From: Chloroflexota bacterium
GTDB lineage: Bacteria; Chloroflexota; Dormibacteria; CF-121
Direction: 5' to 3'
NCBI GenBank assembly: GCA_005881425.1
Contig: VBIC01000103.1
Span: 26,817-86,843, forward strand
Length of the DNA: 60,027 nt
The notes under the pieces are model-generated. The model was not told where the DNA came from, searched no databases, and worked only from the letters and a program-made list of their open reading frames with translations. Positions 35,513-45,098 of this stretch are shown here, piece after piece; positions within the stretch are counted from its first letter, which is position 1; every line of letters begins with the position of its first letter. A program made the translations under genes and the position numbers.

Positions 35513-36670
35513 ATGAGCGAAGCCGTAATCGTAGAAGCCGTTCGCACACCGATCGGCCGGCGCGGCGGCAAGCTGGCCCCAGTACGGCCCGACGACCTGC
35601 TGGCGCTGACACTTGACGAGGTCACCCGGCGGGCCGGGTTGGACAAAGCCCAGGTCGATGACGTGGTCGTGGGCTGCGTCACCCAGACGGGCGAGCAGGG
35701 ATTGAACATCGGCCGGGCGGCGGTCCTGATCGCGGGCTTCCCGATCGAGGTGCCGGGGACCACGATCAACCGCTTCTGCGGCTCAGGACAGCAGGCCGTC
35801 AACTTCGCCGCCCAGGGCGTGCTCTCCGGCGCCCAGGACGTCGTGATCGGGGCCGGCGTGGAGAGCATGACCAGGGTGCCGATGGGATCGGACGCCCTGG
35901 GTCCGGGCGAGGGCCCCTTGAGTCCCAGGCTCTCCGACCTTTACGAGATCATCCCTCAGGGCAACTCGGCGGAGATGATCGCCCGCAAGTGGGGCTTCGA
36001 CAGGGCCCGGCTCGACGAGTTCTCGTTCCAGAGCCATGCCAAGGCCGGGCAGGCTATCCAGGAAGGCCGCTTCCAGCGGGAGATCATGCCCATCACGGTC
36101 CAGCAGAACGGCTCGAGCTACACCGTCGATACGGACGAAGGGGTGCGCATCCCTCCCTCCCGGGAGAAGATGGCGCAGCTGAAGCCCTCCTTCCAGGAAG
36201 ACGGTGTGGTCACGGCCGGTAACTCCAGCCAGATCTCGGACGGAGCCGCCGCCGTGCTGGTGATGACAGCCGAGAAGGCGAAGGAGCTCGACCTCCGGCC
36301 GCGGGCGCGCATCCTCGCCCAGGCGATCGTCGGCTCGGATCCGACCATCATGCTGACCGGACCGATCCCGGCCACCGCCAGGGTGCTGCGCAAGGCGGGG
36401 CTTCGGCTCGAGGACATCGACCTGTTCGAGGTCAACGAGGCCTTCGCTCCCGTGGTTCTGGCCTGGCAGCACGAGACCGGGGCCGACATGGAGAAGGTCA
36501 ATTACAACGGCGGCGCCATCGCCCTGGGCCATCCACTCGGCGCCAGCGGGGCCCGTCTGATCACGACTCTGCTCCACGAGCTGGAGCGCCAGGGCGCCCG
36601 CTACGGCCTGTCCACGATGTGCATCGGTTACGGGATGGGCATCGCCACCGTCATCGAGCGCCTGGATTAG
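35513..36670 (+). CDS. Acetyl-CoA acetyltransferase (thiolase)
   Basis: Thiolase of about 385 residues for reversible acetoacetyl-CoA formation or 3-ketoacyl-CoA cleavage. The acylated Cys is in [17 protein letters not shown], the second block is [31 protein letters not shown] holds the catalytic His, and [15 protein letters not shown] holds the second Cys. ATG 35513 is preceded by GGAGAAGG and starts at the usual [15 protein letters not shown]; an in-frame GTG at 35492 is less likely. TACAAT at 35497-35502 may be its -10 box. Confidence 0.93.
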   Translation: MSEAVIVEAVRTPIGRRGGKLAPVRPDDLLALTLDEVTRRAGLDKAQVDDVVVGCVTQTGEQGLNIGRAAVLIAGFPIEVPGTTINRFCGSGQQAVNFAAQGVLSGAQDVVIGAGVESMTRVPMGSDALGPGEGPLSPRLSDLYEIIPQGNSAEMIARKWGFDRARLDEFSFQSHAKAGQAIQEGRFQREIMPITVQQNGSSYTVDTDEGVRIPPSREKMAQLKPSFQEDGVVTAGNSSQISDGAAAVLVMTAEKAKELDLRPRARILAQAIVGSDPTIMLTGPIPATARVLRKAGLRLEDIDLFEVNEAFAPVVLAWQHETGADMEKVNYNGGAIALGHPLGASGARLITTLLHELERQGARYGLSTMCIGYGMGIATVIERLD

Positions 36671-36708
36671 CCCCGACCGACCGTCTGCTCCGGGGCGGCA
36701 AGGCCCGA

Positions 36709-37011
36709 TCAGATGCCGCGTCGGTCCGGGAAATGGATCGGCAGGTTGTGCCGGCGGCGCTCCACGAACCAGGAGAGGACGAAGAGGAAGATGACCTGGA
36801 GCAGGAAGTAGATGGCCACGAGCATGTCCAGCGAGGCGCTCTCGATCGCCTCTCCGTGGAGGACCGCCGCGGTCCCGATGCCGAAGAAGAGGAAAGAGCA
36901 AAGGTAGGACAGGAAGGCGAGCGAGTAGATTGCTTGCTTCCAGATCCGCCGGTTGTTGAAGAAACCGGTTTCGTCGGGGCGGCGGGGACGCTGACGTATC
37001 ACTGGGAGCAC
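36709..37011 (-). CDS. Small membrane protein of unknown function
   Basis: A 100-residue protein with two clear hydrophobic segments (IYSLAFLSYLCSFLFFGIGT near 28-47 and LVAIYFLLQVIFLFVLSWFV near 64-83) flanked by basic termini. No family is recognised. It starts 13 bases inside the end of the Flp-type pilin gene, so it is probably co-transcribed and could help pilin processing or assembly (weak inference). Confidence 0.65.
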   Translation of the reverse strand: MLPVIRQRPRRPDETGFFNNRRIWKQAIYSLAFLSYLCSFLFFGIGTAAVLHGEAIESASLDMLVAIYFLLQVIFLFVLSWFVERRRHNLPIHFPDRRGI

Positions 37012-37196
37012 TGGTTATCCACCTGCGCCTGGTAGTCGCCCACGTGAAGGATGCAGGTCTGCACCTTGTTGACCGTTGCCTGCACCTGGTTGCCCGCCAG
37101 GGCGATGACCGCGATGGTGATGGTGGCCACCATGATGAAGAGGAACGCATATTCGATCAGCGCCTGGCCCGCCTGTCGCCGTCTCCTCGTGGTCAC
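36999..37196 (-). CDS. Flp/TadE-type pilin
   Basis: A 65-residue pilin-like protein: a basic leader TTRRRRQAGQA, then the class III signal LIEYAFLFIMVATITIAVIA, with the conserved Glu five residues into the hydrophobic helix, and a short C-terminus with two cysteines (TCILHVG and NQCSQ). Prepilin peptidase would cut after the glycine of QAGQA. No tad/cpa machinery lies in the window. It overlaps the downstream membrane-protein gene. Confidence 0.75.
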   Translation of the reverse strand: MTTRRRRQAGQALIEYAFLFIMVATITIAVIALAGNQVQATVNKVQTCILHVGDYQAQVDNQCSQ

Positions 37197-37275
37197 TCTG
37201 GCAGCCTAGCATCGGGATTTCCTGGTTTCATCCGCCTTTCGGACCAATTCCAGCCTGGACGGCTTGCGAATGACC

Positions 37276-37770
37276 TTACGAAAGGGCGTCGAAGGCGGCG
37301 CGGAGCTTGTCGTAGGTGACCCGGATGTGCTCGCTCATCACCTTGACGTCACCGAGGACCGGCATGAAGTTGGTATCCCCGCTCCAGCGCGGCACCAGGT
37401 GCTGGTGCAGATGGTCGGCCACCCCTGCCCCCGCCACCTGGCCCAGATTCATGCCCAGGTTGAAACCGTCCGGTGAAAGCGCCATCCGCAGAGCGCGGAG
37501 GGAGCGCCGGGTCAGCGCCGTCAGCTCGCCGGCCGCCTCCAGGTCGAGCTCTTCCAGGTCGGCGACGTGGGCGGTCGGAGCCACCAGAAGGTGGCCGTTG
37601 CTGTAGGGATACAGGTTCATCAGGACCAGCGCGCGAGGGGATCGGGCCAGCACCAGGCGCTCAGCCTCCTGCCCCTGGGGCAGGGCGGCTGCCTCACAGA
37701 AGAAGCACGCCGACGGCCTGGGGCCTTCGATGAATTCCATCCGCCAGGGCGCCCAGAGCTGACGGGGCAC
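37276..37770 (-). CDS. HIT-family nucleotide hydrolase/phosphorylase-like protein
   Basis: A histidine-triad protein of 164 residues. The triad region reads VADHLHQHLVPRW, and the N-terminal PWRMEFIEG plus CFFC (residues about 22-25) match the Ap4A-phosphorylase-like HIT subgroup seen in actinobacteria. NLYPYSNGHLLVAPTAHVAD is the substrate-side strand. It likely hydrolyses or phosphorolyses dinucleotide or adenylyl substrates. The gene stands alone, divergent from tRNA-Ala(GGC). Confidence 0.9.
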   Translation of the reverse strand: MPRQLWAPWRMEFIEGPRPSACFFCEAAALPQGQEAERLVLARSPRALVLMNLYPYSNGHLLVAPTAHVADLEELDLEAAGELTALTRRSLRALRMALSPDGFNLGMNLGQVAGAGVADHLHQHLVPRWSGDTNFMPVLGDVKVMSEHIRVTYDKLRAAFDALS

Positions 37771-37806
37771 CCACCCATGATAGCGGTGGCCGGTTGAGGC
37801 TAAGCC

Positions 37807-37835
37807 CAGACACTACCACAATGGTGTGTTATACT
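37807..37835 (+). promoter_or_regulatory. Possible promoter for tRNA-Ala(GGC)-leuS
   Basis: CAGACA (37807-37812), a 17-base spacer and TATACT (37830-37835). The tRNA begins 72 bases downstream. A second, weaker -10-like TAAACT lies at 37881-37886. Confidence 0.35.
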
Positions 37836-37907
37836 GCGAAGCCGATGGCCAGGCGACCAGCCACCCTTTGGAGCTCTTGGTAAACTTGTGCCTCGACTCG
37901 CCGGCAT

Positions 37908-37983
37908 GGGGCTGTGGCGCAGCTGGGAGCGCGTCTGCATGGCATGCAGAAGGTCACGAGTTCGAATCTCGTCAGCTCCACCA
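37908..37983 (+). tRNA. tRNA-Ala (anticodon GGC)
   Basis: Complete cloverleaf: acceptor GGGGCTG/CAGCTCC with G3:U70 (alanine identity), D arm GCGC/GCGC, anticodon stem TCTGC/GCAGA with loop ATGGCAT (anticodon GGC), variable AGGTC, T arm ACGAG-TTCGAAT-CTCGT, discriminator A and encoded CCA (37981-37983). This differs from tRNA-Ala(CGC) at 13337, which lacks encoded CCA. leuS begins 14 bases downstream. Confidence 0.95.
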
Positions 37984-37996
37984 ATACCCCTCAGCC

Positions 37997-40456
37997 ATGG
38001 CCAGAACCGTTGCACCAGTCTACGATCCGCAGCTGATCGAGCCCAGGTGGCGGGCCGCCTGGAAGGCGGCCGGGCTCTTCCGCGTGACCGAGGACCGGAG
38101 CCGCCCCAAGTTCTTCCACATGGTGATGTTCCCCTATCCCTCGGGGCCGCTCCACATGGGGCACTTTCGCAACTACGTCTTCGGCGATACCTTCGCCCGC
38201 TACAAGCTGATGCGCGGCTACAACGTCTTGAACCCCTTCGGCTGGGACGCCTTCGGGCTTCCGGCTGAGAACGCCGCCATCCAGACGGGCATTCCCCCGC
38301 GGGTCTCGATCGAGAAGAACATCGCCATCTCGAAGCACGAGCTGGAGATCATGGGCATCGGCTTCGCCTGGGACCGCGAGATCGCGACTTCCAGCCCGGA
38401 TTACTATCGCTGGACCCAGTGGCTCTTCCTCAAGTTCTACGAACGGCGCCTCGCCTACAAGCGGATGGCCTCGGTCAACTGGTGTCCCAAAGACAACACC
38501 GTGCTGGCCAACGAGCAGATCGTCAACGGCGTCTGCTGGCGATGCGGGACCAGGCCCACCAAGAAGGACCTGGAGCAATGGTTCTTCAAGATCACCGCCT
38601 ACGCTGACCGTCTGCTCGACGACCTGGACAAGCTGGATCGGTGGCCGGAGCGGGTCCGGGTCATGCAGGCCAACTGGATCGGTCGCAGCCACGGGGCGGA
38701 GCTGGCCTTCACGGTCGAGGGACAGGAACCGATCCGGGTCTTCACCACCCGCCCCGACACGGTCTTCGGGGTCACCTTCATGGTGCTGGCCCCCGAGCAT
38801 CCCCTGGTCGCCCGGATCACCGCCCCGGCCCAGCGGCACGCCGTCGAAGCCTATGTGGAGCGGACCCGCAGCGAAACCGAGATCGAGCGGCTCTCGACCG
38901 AGCACGAGAAGACCGGTGTCTTCACCGGTGCCTACGCGATCAATCCCTGGAACGGAGAAAGGGTTCCGATCTGGATCGCGGACTACGTGCTCGTGACCTA
39001 TGCCACCGGAGCCATCATGGGCGTCCCGGGCAATGACACCCGCGATCTTGCCTTCGCCCGCAAATACCGGCTCCCGGTCAAGGAGATCGTGAGCCGCTCG
39101 CCCAGGCCGGCTGGGACGGTGGAGGGCACGGTCCTGGAGCTGGACCAGGGATACGCGGTCAACTCCGGTCCCTACAGCGGAATGCCCAGCCGGCAGGCAT
39201 TCGAGGCCATCGCCGCCGAGGCGGAGAAGCGGGGCATCGGCGTGCGCACCGTCACTTACCGGCTCCGTGACTGGCTGATCTCGCGGCAGCGCTACTGGGG
39301 TGTACCGATCCCGATCATCTACTGTCCTGACCACGGCATCGTCCCGGTGCCCGAAACCGATCTGCCGGTGGTCCTCCCGGAGAACGTCGAGTTCCGCTCC
39401 GATGGGCGCAACCCGCTGCTCTTCGTCGAGGATTTCGTGAACACGACCTGCCCTCGCTGCGGCAAGGCGGCCCGACGGGAGACGGACACGATGGACACCT
39501 TCGTCGACTCCTCCTGGTACTACCTTCGCTACACCTCGGCCCGCGAGGAGCGCGAGCCCTTCGATCCGGAGAAGGCCAGTTTCTGGATGCCGGTCGATCA
39601 GTACATCGGCGGGGTGGAGCACGCCATCCTGCACCTGCTCTACTCACGCTTCTTCACCAAGGTGCTGCACGACGCGGGCATGGTCGCGGTCGACGAGCCC
39701 TTCGCCGCCCTCTTCTCCCAGGGCATGATCCTCAGGCACGGGGCGGTGATGTCGAAATCGAAGGGTAACGGCGTCGAGCCCGACCAGATCGTGGAGCGTT
39801 ACGGTGCGGACACCGGGCGGATCTACGAGCTCTTCATCGGCCCGCCGGACCAGGACGCCGAGTGGAACGACCGCGGTGTCGAGGGGATATCGAAGTTCCT
39901 CCATCGAGTCTTCCGGATAGTGGTCGGGGAAGAGGAAGGATCGCCGCACCAGGGCCAGCCGGTGGGGGAGGTGGAGCTGCTGCGAAGCCTGCACGAAACC
40001 ATCGACAAGGTGACCCGCGATATCGAGGCTTTTCACTTCAACACCGCCATCTCGGCCCTGATGATCCTGGTCAACCGGATGCAGGACTACCTGCGGGGAG
40101 GCGGCGCGCGGAACGAGGCCTGGGCCACGGTCGCCCAGGGCCTCACCCGTTTGCTCGCCCCCTTTGCTCCCCACCTGGCCGAGGAGCTGTGGGAACGGCA
40201 GGGCGGGCGGGGTCTGCTCACCTTCGGCGATTGGCCATCGGTGGACCCGGCGCTGCTGGCCCGCAGCCTGGTGACCGTGGTGGTCCAGGTGGACGGCCGG
40301 CTCCGGGACCGGATCGAGATGGCCGCCGGAGCCGGTGAGGACGACGTCCGCCGCCGGGCGCTGGAGAGCGAACGGGTCAAGCGAGCCCTGGCCGGCCGGA
40401 GTGTCGCCCGGGCGGTCCTGGTCCCCGACCGGCTGATCAACCTGGTTTCCGCCTAA
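37997..40456 (+). CDS. leuS: Leucyl-tRNA synthetase
   Basis: Class I synthetase of 819 residues. The HIGH-type motif is [25 protein letters not shown]-type is [13 protein letters not shown], the CP1 editing region spans about 220-400 with TRPDTVFG and [14 protein letters not shown], zinc-type cysteines are present (CPRCGK), and the C-terminal helical anticodon-binding domain is complete. ATG 37997 starts the normal N-terminus ([14 protein letters not shown]). The open frame continues upstream through the tRNA, but that part is not protein-like. Only 13 bases separate tRNA CCA and ATG, with no Shine-Dalgarno. Confidence 0.96.
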   Translation: MARTVAPVYDPQLIEPRWRAAWKAAGLFRVTEDRSRPKFFHMVMFPYPSGPLHMGHFRNYVFGDTFARYKLMRGYNVLNPFGWDAFGLPAENAAIQTGIPPRVSIEKNIAISKHELEIMGIGFAWDREIATSSPDYYRWTQWLFLKFYERRLAYKRMASVNWCPKDNTVLANEQIVNGVCWRCGTRPTKKDLEQWFFKITAYADRLLDDLDKLDRWPERVRVMQANWIGRSHGAELAFTVEGQEPIRVFTTRPDTVFGVTFMVLAPEHPLVARITAPAQRHAVEAYVERTRSETEIERLSTEHEKTGVFTGAYAINPWNGERVPIWIADYVLVTYATGAIMGVPGNDTRDLAFARKYRLPVKEIVSRSPRPAGTVEGTVLELDQGYAVNSGPYSGMPSRQAFEAIAAEAEKRGIGVRTVTYRLRDWLISRQRYWGVPIPIIYCPDHGIVPVPETDLPVVLPENVEFRSDGRNPLLFVEDFVNTTCPRCGKAARRETDTMDTFVDSSWYYLRYTSAREEREPFDPEKASFWMPVDQYIGGVEHAILHLLYSRFFTKVLHDAGMVAVDEPFAALFSQGMILRHGAVMSKSKGNGVEPDQIVERYGADTGRIYELFIGPPDQDAEWNDRGVEGISKFLHRVFRIVVGEEEGSPHQGQPVGEVELLRSLHETIDKVTRDIEAFHFNTAISALMILVNRMQDYLRGGGARNEAWATVAQGLTRLLAPFAPHLAEELWERQGGRGLLTFGDWPSVDPALLARSLVTVVVQVDGRLRDRIEMAAGAGEDDVRRRALESERVKRALAGRSVARAVLVPDRLINLVSA

Positions 40457-40497
40457 CCGGACATGCCTCTGCCTGACTGCGCGGGGCCCGGCTGCTC

Positions 40498-41112
40498 ATG
40501 GGTTTAAGCGAGAACAATCTAGCCGGACTGTGTAAGGGGCTGATGGCGCGGCTTCGGGGCCGGGTCTACCGCTATGACTGGGCAATCGCGGCCGCGGTCA
40601 TCGTGGCGGCCGGCGTTCTCGGCCTGGTTGCCCTCTGGCCACGATCCGGGCCGCCGGGCCCCGCCGCTGCCGCGATTCCCGCGTCCGAGCTGGAAAGCTC
40701 CCAGGATCGCTGGGTCCTGGTCTTCGTCAGCGGGGCGGTCGAGCGGCCCGGGATCTACCGCTTGCTCCTGACCCAGCGGGTGGTCGATGCCGTCGTCGCC
40801 GCCGGCGGCGCGACCTCCGCGGCCGACCCCTCCTGCATGCCCAACCTTGCCGCCCGCCTCAAGGACGGCAGGCAGATCGTCATCCCCTTCGCCGGCCGCT
40901 GCAGCAAGGCCCGCTCGGCCCGGGTCGACGTCAACGACGCCAGCCGGGAGCAGCTGCTTGCCATTCCCGGCATCGATCCCTCCCTGGCGGACGCGATCAT
41001 CGCCTACCGCGCCTCGGCCGGCGGGTTCCAGAAGCTGAGCGAGCTCAAGAGCCAGCTTGGCGTCGACGCCGCCCTCTACAAGCAGCTGGCCAAAGCCCTG
41101 ACGGCGCCCTGA
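40498..41112 (+). CDS. comEA: ComEA-type DNA receptor (SLBB + helix-hairpin-helix)
   Basis: Membrane-anchored DNA-binding protein for transformation. One transmembrane segment (IAAAVIVAAGVLGLVALWP, residues about 25-43) precedes an SLBB-like domain (WVLVFVSGAVERPGIYRL) and a C-terminal ComEA HhH domain (VDVNDASREQLLAIPGIDPS, then KLSELKSQLGVDA). At 204 residues it is typical. ATG 40498 or ATG 40543 could start it. It is followed directly by comEC. Confidence 0.92.
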   Translation: MGLSENNLAGLCKGLMARLRGRVYRYDWAIAAAVIVAAGVLGLVALWPRSGPPGPAAAAIPASELESSQDRWVLVFVSGAVERPGIYRLLLTQRVVDAVVAAGGATSAADPSCMPNLAARLKDGRQIVIPFAGRCSKARSARVDVNDASREQLLAIPGIDPSLADAIIAYRASAGGFQKLSELKSQLGVDAALYKQLAKALTAP

Positions 41113-41171
41113 GCCGAGGCGGCGCCCCCTGGTGGGCGCTGGGGGCGGCCCTGGGCAGCGTCGCCGCCGGC

Positions 41172-43313
41172 GTGCTGGCGGGAGTCCTGCTCGACCCGCT
41201 GGCTCCCTGGCTGGGCCTGGCCGGGCTGGCCGCGGTCGTGGTCGCGCTCCTCCGCCGCGGTCGGGGCTGGCTGCTGATGCTCCTCCTCCTGGCCTGCTTC
41301 CTCCTCGGCGCCGCCCGGGGTGCGCTCAGTCCCGCGGTCAGCCTTCCGCCCGGGATCGGGGGGCAGCGTGCCGCCCTCGAGGGCCTGGTCGACGACGACC
41401 CGGTCCGCCGGGGCCGCAGCCTGCGGATCACGGTTGCCGTCGACCGCATCAGCCTGCGCGGCAGCTCCAGGCCGGTGCGCCTGCGCCTGATCGCGAGCCT
41501 CTACGGCGCGGCCGTAGTCGAGGCGGGTAGCCGGGTTCTGCTGACCGGCCAGATCCGCCGGCCCAGCCGCTTCGAGCAGTTCGACTACCGAACCTTCCTG
41601 GCGGACGAAGGCATCGCCGGAGTCGTCGAAAGCCCGCGCCTCGTGGACAGCCTGCCCGGCGCCGTCGATCCGGCGCACGCCTGGATCTTCACCATCCGTC
41701 ATGCCTTCGTCGAGGGGATCGACCGCGTCCTGCCCGAGCCCGAGGCGGCGCTGGTCCTGGGTGTGGTCTTCGGGTACCGTGCCGCCTTGCCTCCCGCCCT
41801 CGACCAGGCGATGATTACCAGCGGACTCATCCATATCGTCGTGATCTCGGGGCTCAAGGTTTCCCTCCTGGCGCGCCTCGTCCAGCGGTCGGTTGGCCGG
41901 GTCTGGCGAGCCGGAGGACCGTTGGTCGCGCTGGGAATGATGGGCCTCTACGCTCTCGTGTCCGGGGCCTCGGCCGCGGCCTTGCGGGCCACCGCCATGG
42001 GTGCTCTGGTGGTAGCGGCCGGCGTCCTCAGGCGCGACGCCCAGGTCTACGTCTCGATGGCCTTGACCGCAGCCCTGATGTTGAGCCTGAGACCGGCGCT
42101 GGCTCACGACGTCAGCTTCCAGCTCTCCTTCGCCGGCACGCTCGGGATAGCGGCCCTGACCGACCCCATCGCCCGCCGCCTCACCTTCCTGCCGGCGGTC
42201 GTGCGCGATCCCTTCGCCGCCACCTGCGCCGCCGAGCTCGCGACCTGGCCCCTGATGCTGGCCAACTTCCATCAGCTCTCGCTGGTCGGCCCGGCGGCCA
42301 ACGCGCTCGTGCTTCCGCTGCTGCCGGCGATGATCGTGCTCGGAGGCCTGGGCGCGCCCGCGGCGCTGGCGCTTCCGCCGGTGGGCTTCCTGCTGCTTCA
42401 CGGCGCGGGAGTGATCGCCCACTGGTTCGAGCTGGTCATCGGCCTGTCGGCTGCCCTGCCGGCGGCCGCGCTGGTGGTCCCCTACTTTCCCCAGCGCTGG
42501 CTGGCCGCGGCCGCGCTCCTCAACGGCGCCGGGCTGCTGGCGCTCAAGCTGCGCGTCTTCTTCTGGCAGCGCCGCCCCTGGTCTGTGCTGGCCGGCCTGC
42601 TGCTGCTGGCCGTCGCCCTGCTGCTGATCCGCCCGGACGGCCGCCTCCACGTCTACGCGCTCGACGTCGGCTCGGGTTCGGCGGTGCTGGTGCGCACCCC
42701 GGATGGCGAGCAGGTCCTGGTCGACGGGGGAGCCGACCCCGACCGTCTGGCGCAGGCGCTCGGCCGGGCCCTGCCGCCGACCGCACGACGGTTGCGCGCC
42801 TGGATCGTAACCGGCGGGAGGACGGCCGAGATCGGCGCCGCGAGCGCCGTCCTGGACCGCTTCCACGTCGATCGGGTCCTGGTCGCCGACCCCGATCCCT
42901 GGACGCCCAGCCTGCGCGCCGTGGTGGACCGGGCCCTGGCGCTGCACGTCCAGGTCGAGCTCCACCGCCTCGTCGCCTCGGTGGACGGCGTCACCGTGAC
43001 AGCCTTCCCCGATCAGGGCGCCCTGAGCGTGCGCAGCGGCGGGGCGGCCCTGGCGGTGGTCACACCCTACTGCTCCTGGGATCATCTCCCAGCCGGGATT
43101 CAGGGCGCGATCTTCACCGAGGGTGGGCCGCCGGAGTGGGACGACCCCGGGGCGCAGGGCTTCGCGGCGATCGAGGTCGGCGCCAGCGACCGTGGCGGCC
43201 TACCGGCTCGCGCCTTCCTCCAGGGCCTGGGCAGCTCGACCGTGCTCCGGACCGACCGCCTGGGAACGGTGGAGATCGTGCTGGGCGAGACCGGCTTTCA
43301 GCCGGCCGACTGA
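41172..43313 (+). CDS. comEC: ComEC/Rec2-family DNA channel protein
   Basis: Polytopic membrane protein for DNA uptake. Hydrophobic segments at the N-terminus precede an OB-like region, then the competence domain (HIVVISGLKVSLLARLV, LMLSLRPALAHDVSFQLSFA, GTLGIAALTDPIARRL). The C-terminal metallo-beta-lactamase-like domain begins VYALDVGSGSAVLVRTPDGE and VLVDGGAD, but the HxHxDH metal motif is absent (the position reads VTGGRTAEIGA). GTG 41172 is the first usual start codon; the frame is open and hydrophobic back to the comEA stop, so a CTG start at 41109 overlapping that stop cannot be excluded. Confidence 0.9.
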   Translation: MLAGVLLDPLAPWLGLAGLAAVVVALLRRGRGWLLMLLLLACFLLGAARGALSPAVSLPPGIGGQRAALEGLVDDDPVRRGRSLRITVAVDRISLRGSSRPVRLRLIASLYGAAVVEAGSRVLLTGQIRRPSRFEQFDYRTFLADEGIAGVVESPRLVDSLPGAVDPAHAWIFTIRHAFVEGIDRVLPEPEAALVLGVVFGYRAALPPALDQAMITSGLIHIVVISGLKVSLLARLVQRSVGRVWRAGGPLVALGMMGLYALVSGASAAALRATAMGALVVAAGVLRRDAQVYVSMALTAALMLSLRPALAHDVSFQLSFAGTLGIAALTDPIARRLTFLPAVVRDPFAATCAAELATWPLMLANFHQLSLVGPAANALVLPLLPAMIVLGGLGAPAALALPPVGFLLLHGAGVIAHWFELVIGLSAALPAAALVVPYFPQRWLAAAALLNGAGLLALKLRVFFWQRRPWSVLAGLLLLAVALLLIRPDGRLHVYALDVGSGSAVLVRTPDGEQVLVDGGADPDRLAQALGRALPPTARRLRAWIVTGGRTAEIGAASAVLDRFHVDRVLVADPDPWTPSLRAVVDRALALHVQVELHRLVASVDGVTVTAFPDQGALSVRSGGAALAVVTPYCSWDHLPAGIQGAIFTEGGPPEWDDPGAQGFAAIEVGASDRGGLPARAFLQGLGSSTVLRTDRLGTVEIVLGETGFQPAD

Positions 43314-43358
43314 CCGGGTGCGAAGCCAGTGACGAGCTGGCCGACGCGCGCGACTGCC

Positions 43359-43375
43359 AGCTGACCAGGTCAGCT
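43359..43375. terminator. Palindrome between convergent comEC and RnfD-like genes
   Basis: AGCTGACC-A-GGTCAGCT is a perfect palindrome (43359-43375) overlapping the stop of the minus-strand gene and lying 46 bases after comEC. It may be a bidirectional terminator. Confidence 0.45.
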
Positions 43376-45053
43376 AAGGGGCGGGTGCCAGATCTGTGTA
43401 GTCATTGATGATGACCTGTTGGCTGACGTTTGCCACCGTATCCAGACCCCAGCTCTTCGAATAGGGCGTGCTCGACCGCGACAGCACCGCGCCCGATGCA
43501 TCCCTGGTGGTGAAGGTGCTCGTCCCTTTGAGGGTCACGCCGACCAGTCGGGACGCTTGGCTGCTGAATTTGGGAAGGAAGAGGTCAAGGCTGACCTTGT
43601 CGAAGCTGTAGGTCTTCTGAATGATCTTTCCGGCGGCGATGTCCTGCTTGATGACGTCGGTGAATTCCTTGAGCCCATCGCCGGTGGCCCCCCTTTCTGC
43701 CAATTGCAGGTCGTGGGCGCGGCGCGCTTCAGATTCGATGATGAGGTCGAGCACCGCGTCATGCGCCATCCTGGTCGCGCTCTTTGGCGCGGACTGATCG
43801 AAGGCGACCACATCCGAGGCGATGGTGACATCTGGAATCGGCGGTAGGATCCACAGCTGTGCCGATGCCGAGGCGGGACCCGAACCGATCGGCGGCGGCA
43901 GGGCAGCAGCCGCGGACCTCGAGACCCAGTCACCGACCGCGGGCCCGGCGCCAACCGTGAGGGCGAGGGCGGGCGTCGACCCATCGGCGAGCCCAGCGGC
44001 CGGCTCAGGAGCGTGGGTCGATAGATCGGCGGCCACGGGCAGGGTGCCGATAAATAGCAGCGCCACGGCGAGCGCCGCCGGCAGGCGCCAGCCAAGGCGA
44101 CGCGACCGAGCCCTACGCCTCTCCCGGGCTTCGAGTGGGGCCAGAAACCGCGCCAGCGCGAAGCGCAAGGCACAGGCGATGACCAGGCTCGCCAGGATGG
44201 CGGTCTTGGTCGCGAACTCGAGTGTCGTCGGGCCGATCAGCAGAACCGCCAAGATGGCGACGAGAATGCCGAATGCCACACGCGCCATCGGGCTGTCGGG
44301 AACCGTCCTCGGGTCGGGAATCATGAAGAGGCCGAAGACCAGGAGTTCAGGCGAGCTGACCAGGATCTGCCAGAGTTCACGTCCGCACATCGGGGCCACG
44401 TGCCAGCTGGCGACCATGCAGTGGTCGGGCACCAGAGCAAGCGCCAGTGCCGTAAAGGCCGCAAACCCAGCCATGAAGGCCAGCTCGAGGCCGAGCAATC
44501 GCAGCTCCCACGCGATCAACACGCCCCCGATCACCAGCACCGCGTAGGTCACGATCAGCCATGGCCCGGGCGGGATCCACCACAAGTCCTGCGGTTCTGT
44601 GAGCTTGGGCCCTAGCGCGACGAAGGCGATGACCAGGCCAAGATTCGAGGGGTTGAAGATGTGCCGCCGACGCCAGCGGATCAGGTACTTCGACGCCATC
44701 GAGATAGCGACGACGCCGATAAAGATCCAGATCCCATGCGTGCTCCACCATTGGCCGTGCAATGTGCCGGGAGTTCGCAGGATGAACGCGGTACTGTTGC
44801 CGGTCAGCAATCCGCTTGCCGGCCACATGATCGCCGAGTCCTTGAAGAAGGCGACAACGAATTCGATCGCGGCGCCGGTCGCGAGACAGATGAGAATCTG
44901 CGCCACCGAGAGCCGGAAGCCGAGCACCGTCTGGCCCAGCACCTGAAGCGTCACCAGTACCGCGGCTACGTGCATTCGGGGATCGCGGATGCTGGGGAGG
45001 ATGACCGCATACTCCCGGCCGAGCAGCCGAACTGCCCGGCGCTTGGCGCTCAC
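43374..45053 (-). CDS. RnfD/NqrB/UnbU-like membrane protein with long C-terminal extension
   Basis: A 559-residue protein. The first 330 or so residues have about ten hydrophobic segments and family blocks DPRMHVAAVLVTLQVLGQTV, IMWPASGLLTGNSTAFILR, HIFNPSNLGLVIAFVALG and FMIPDPRTVPDSPMARVAFG, as in Rnf/Nqr subunit D and in UnbU-type proteins of enediyne loci. Residues about 345-559 form a soluble extension after a membrane segment, with no recognised domain. No other Rnf/Nqr subunits lie nearby, so it is an orphan. Function is unknown; a flavin or quinone electron-transfer role is only inferred from the family. Confidence 0.75.
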   Translation of the reverse strand: MSAKRRAVRLLGREYAVILPSIRDPRMHVAAVLVTLQVLGQTVLGFRLSVAQILICLATGAAIEFVVAFFKDSAIMWPASGLLTGNSTAFILRTPGTLHGQWWSTHGIWIFIGVVAISMASKYLIRWRRRHIFNPSNLGLVIAFVALGPKLTEPQDLWWIPPGPWLIVTYAVLVIGGVLIAWELRLLGLELAFMAGFAAFTALALALVPDHCMVASWHVAPMCGRELWQILVSSPELLVFGLFMIPDPRTVPDSPMARVAFGILVAILAVLLIGPTTLEFATKTAILASLVIACALRFALARFLAPLEARERRRARSRRLGWRLPAALAVALLFIGTLPVAADLSTHAPEPAAGLADGSTPALALTVGAGPAVGDWVSRSAAAALPPPIGSGPASASAQLWILPPIPDVTIASDVVAFDQSAPKSATRMAHDAVLDLIIESEARRAHDLQLAERGATGDGLKEFTDVIKQDIAAGKIIQKTYSFDKVSLDLFLPKFSSQASRLVGVTLKGTSTFTTRDASGAVLSRSSTPYSKSWGLDTVANVSQQVIINDYTDLAPAP

Positions 45054-45059
45054 GGCTGA

Positions 45060-45087
45060 GTAACGGTTGGAATACTCAAGCCGTTAC
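45060..45087. promoter_or_regulatory. Operator-like dyad between divergent genes
   Basis: GTAACGG (45060-45066) and CCGTTAC (45081-45087) form a perfect 7-base inverted repeat enclosing a second imperfect dyad (TTGGAATACTCAA). It occupies most of the 45-base gap between the RnfD-like gene and the divergent lipoprotein gene, a natural place for a shared regulator site. Confidence 0.45.
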
Positions 45088-45098
45088 ACCCCAAGGCC

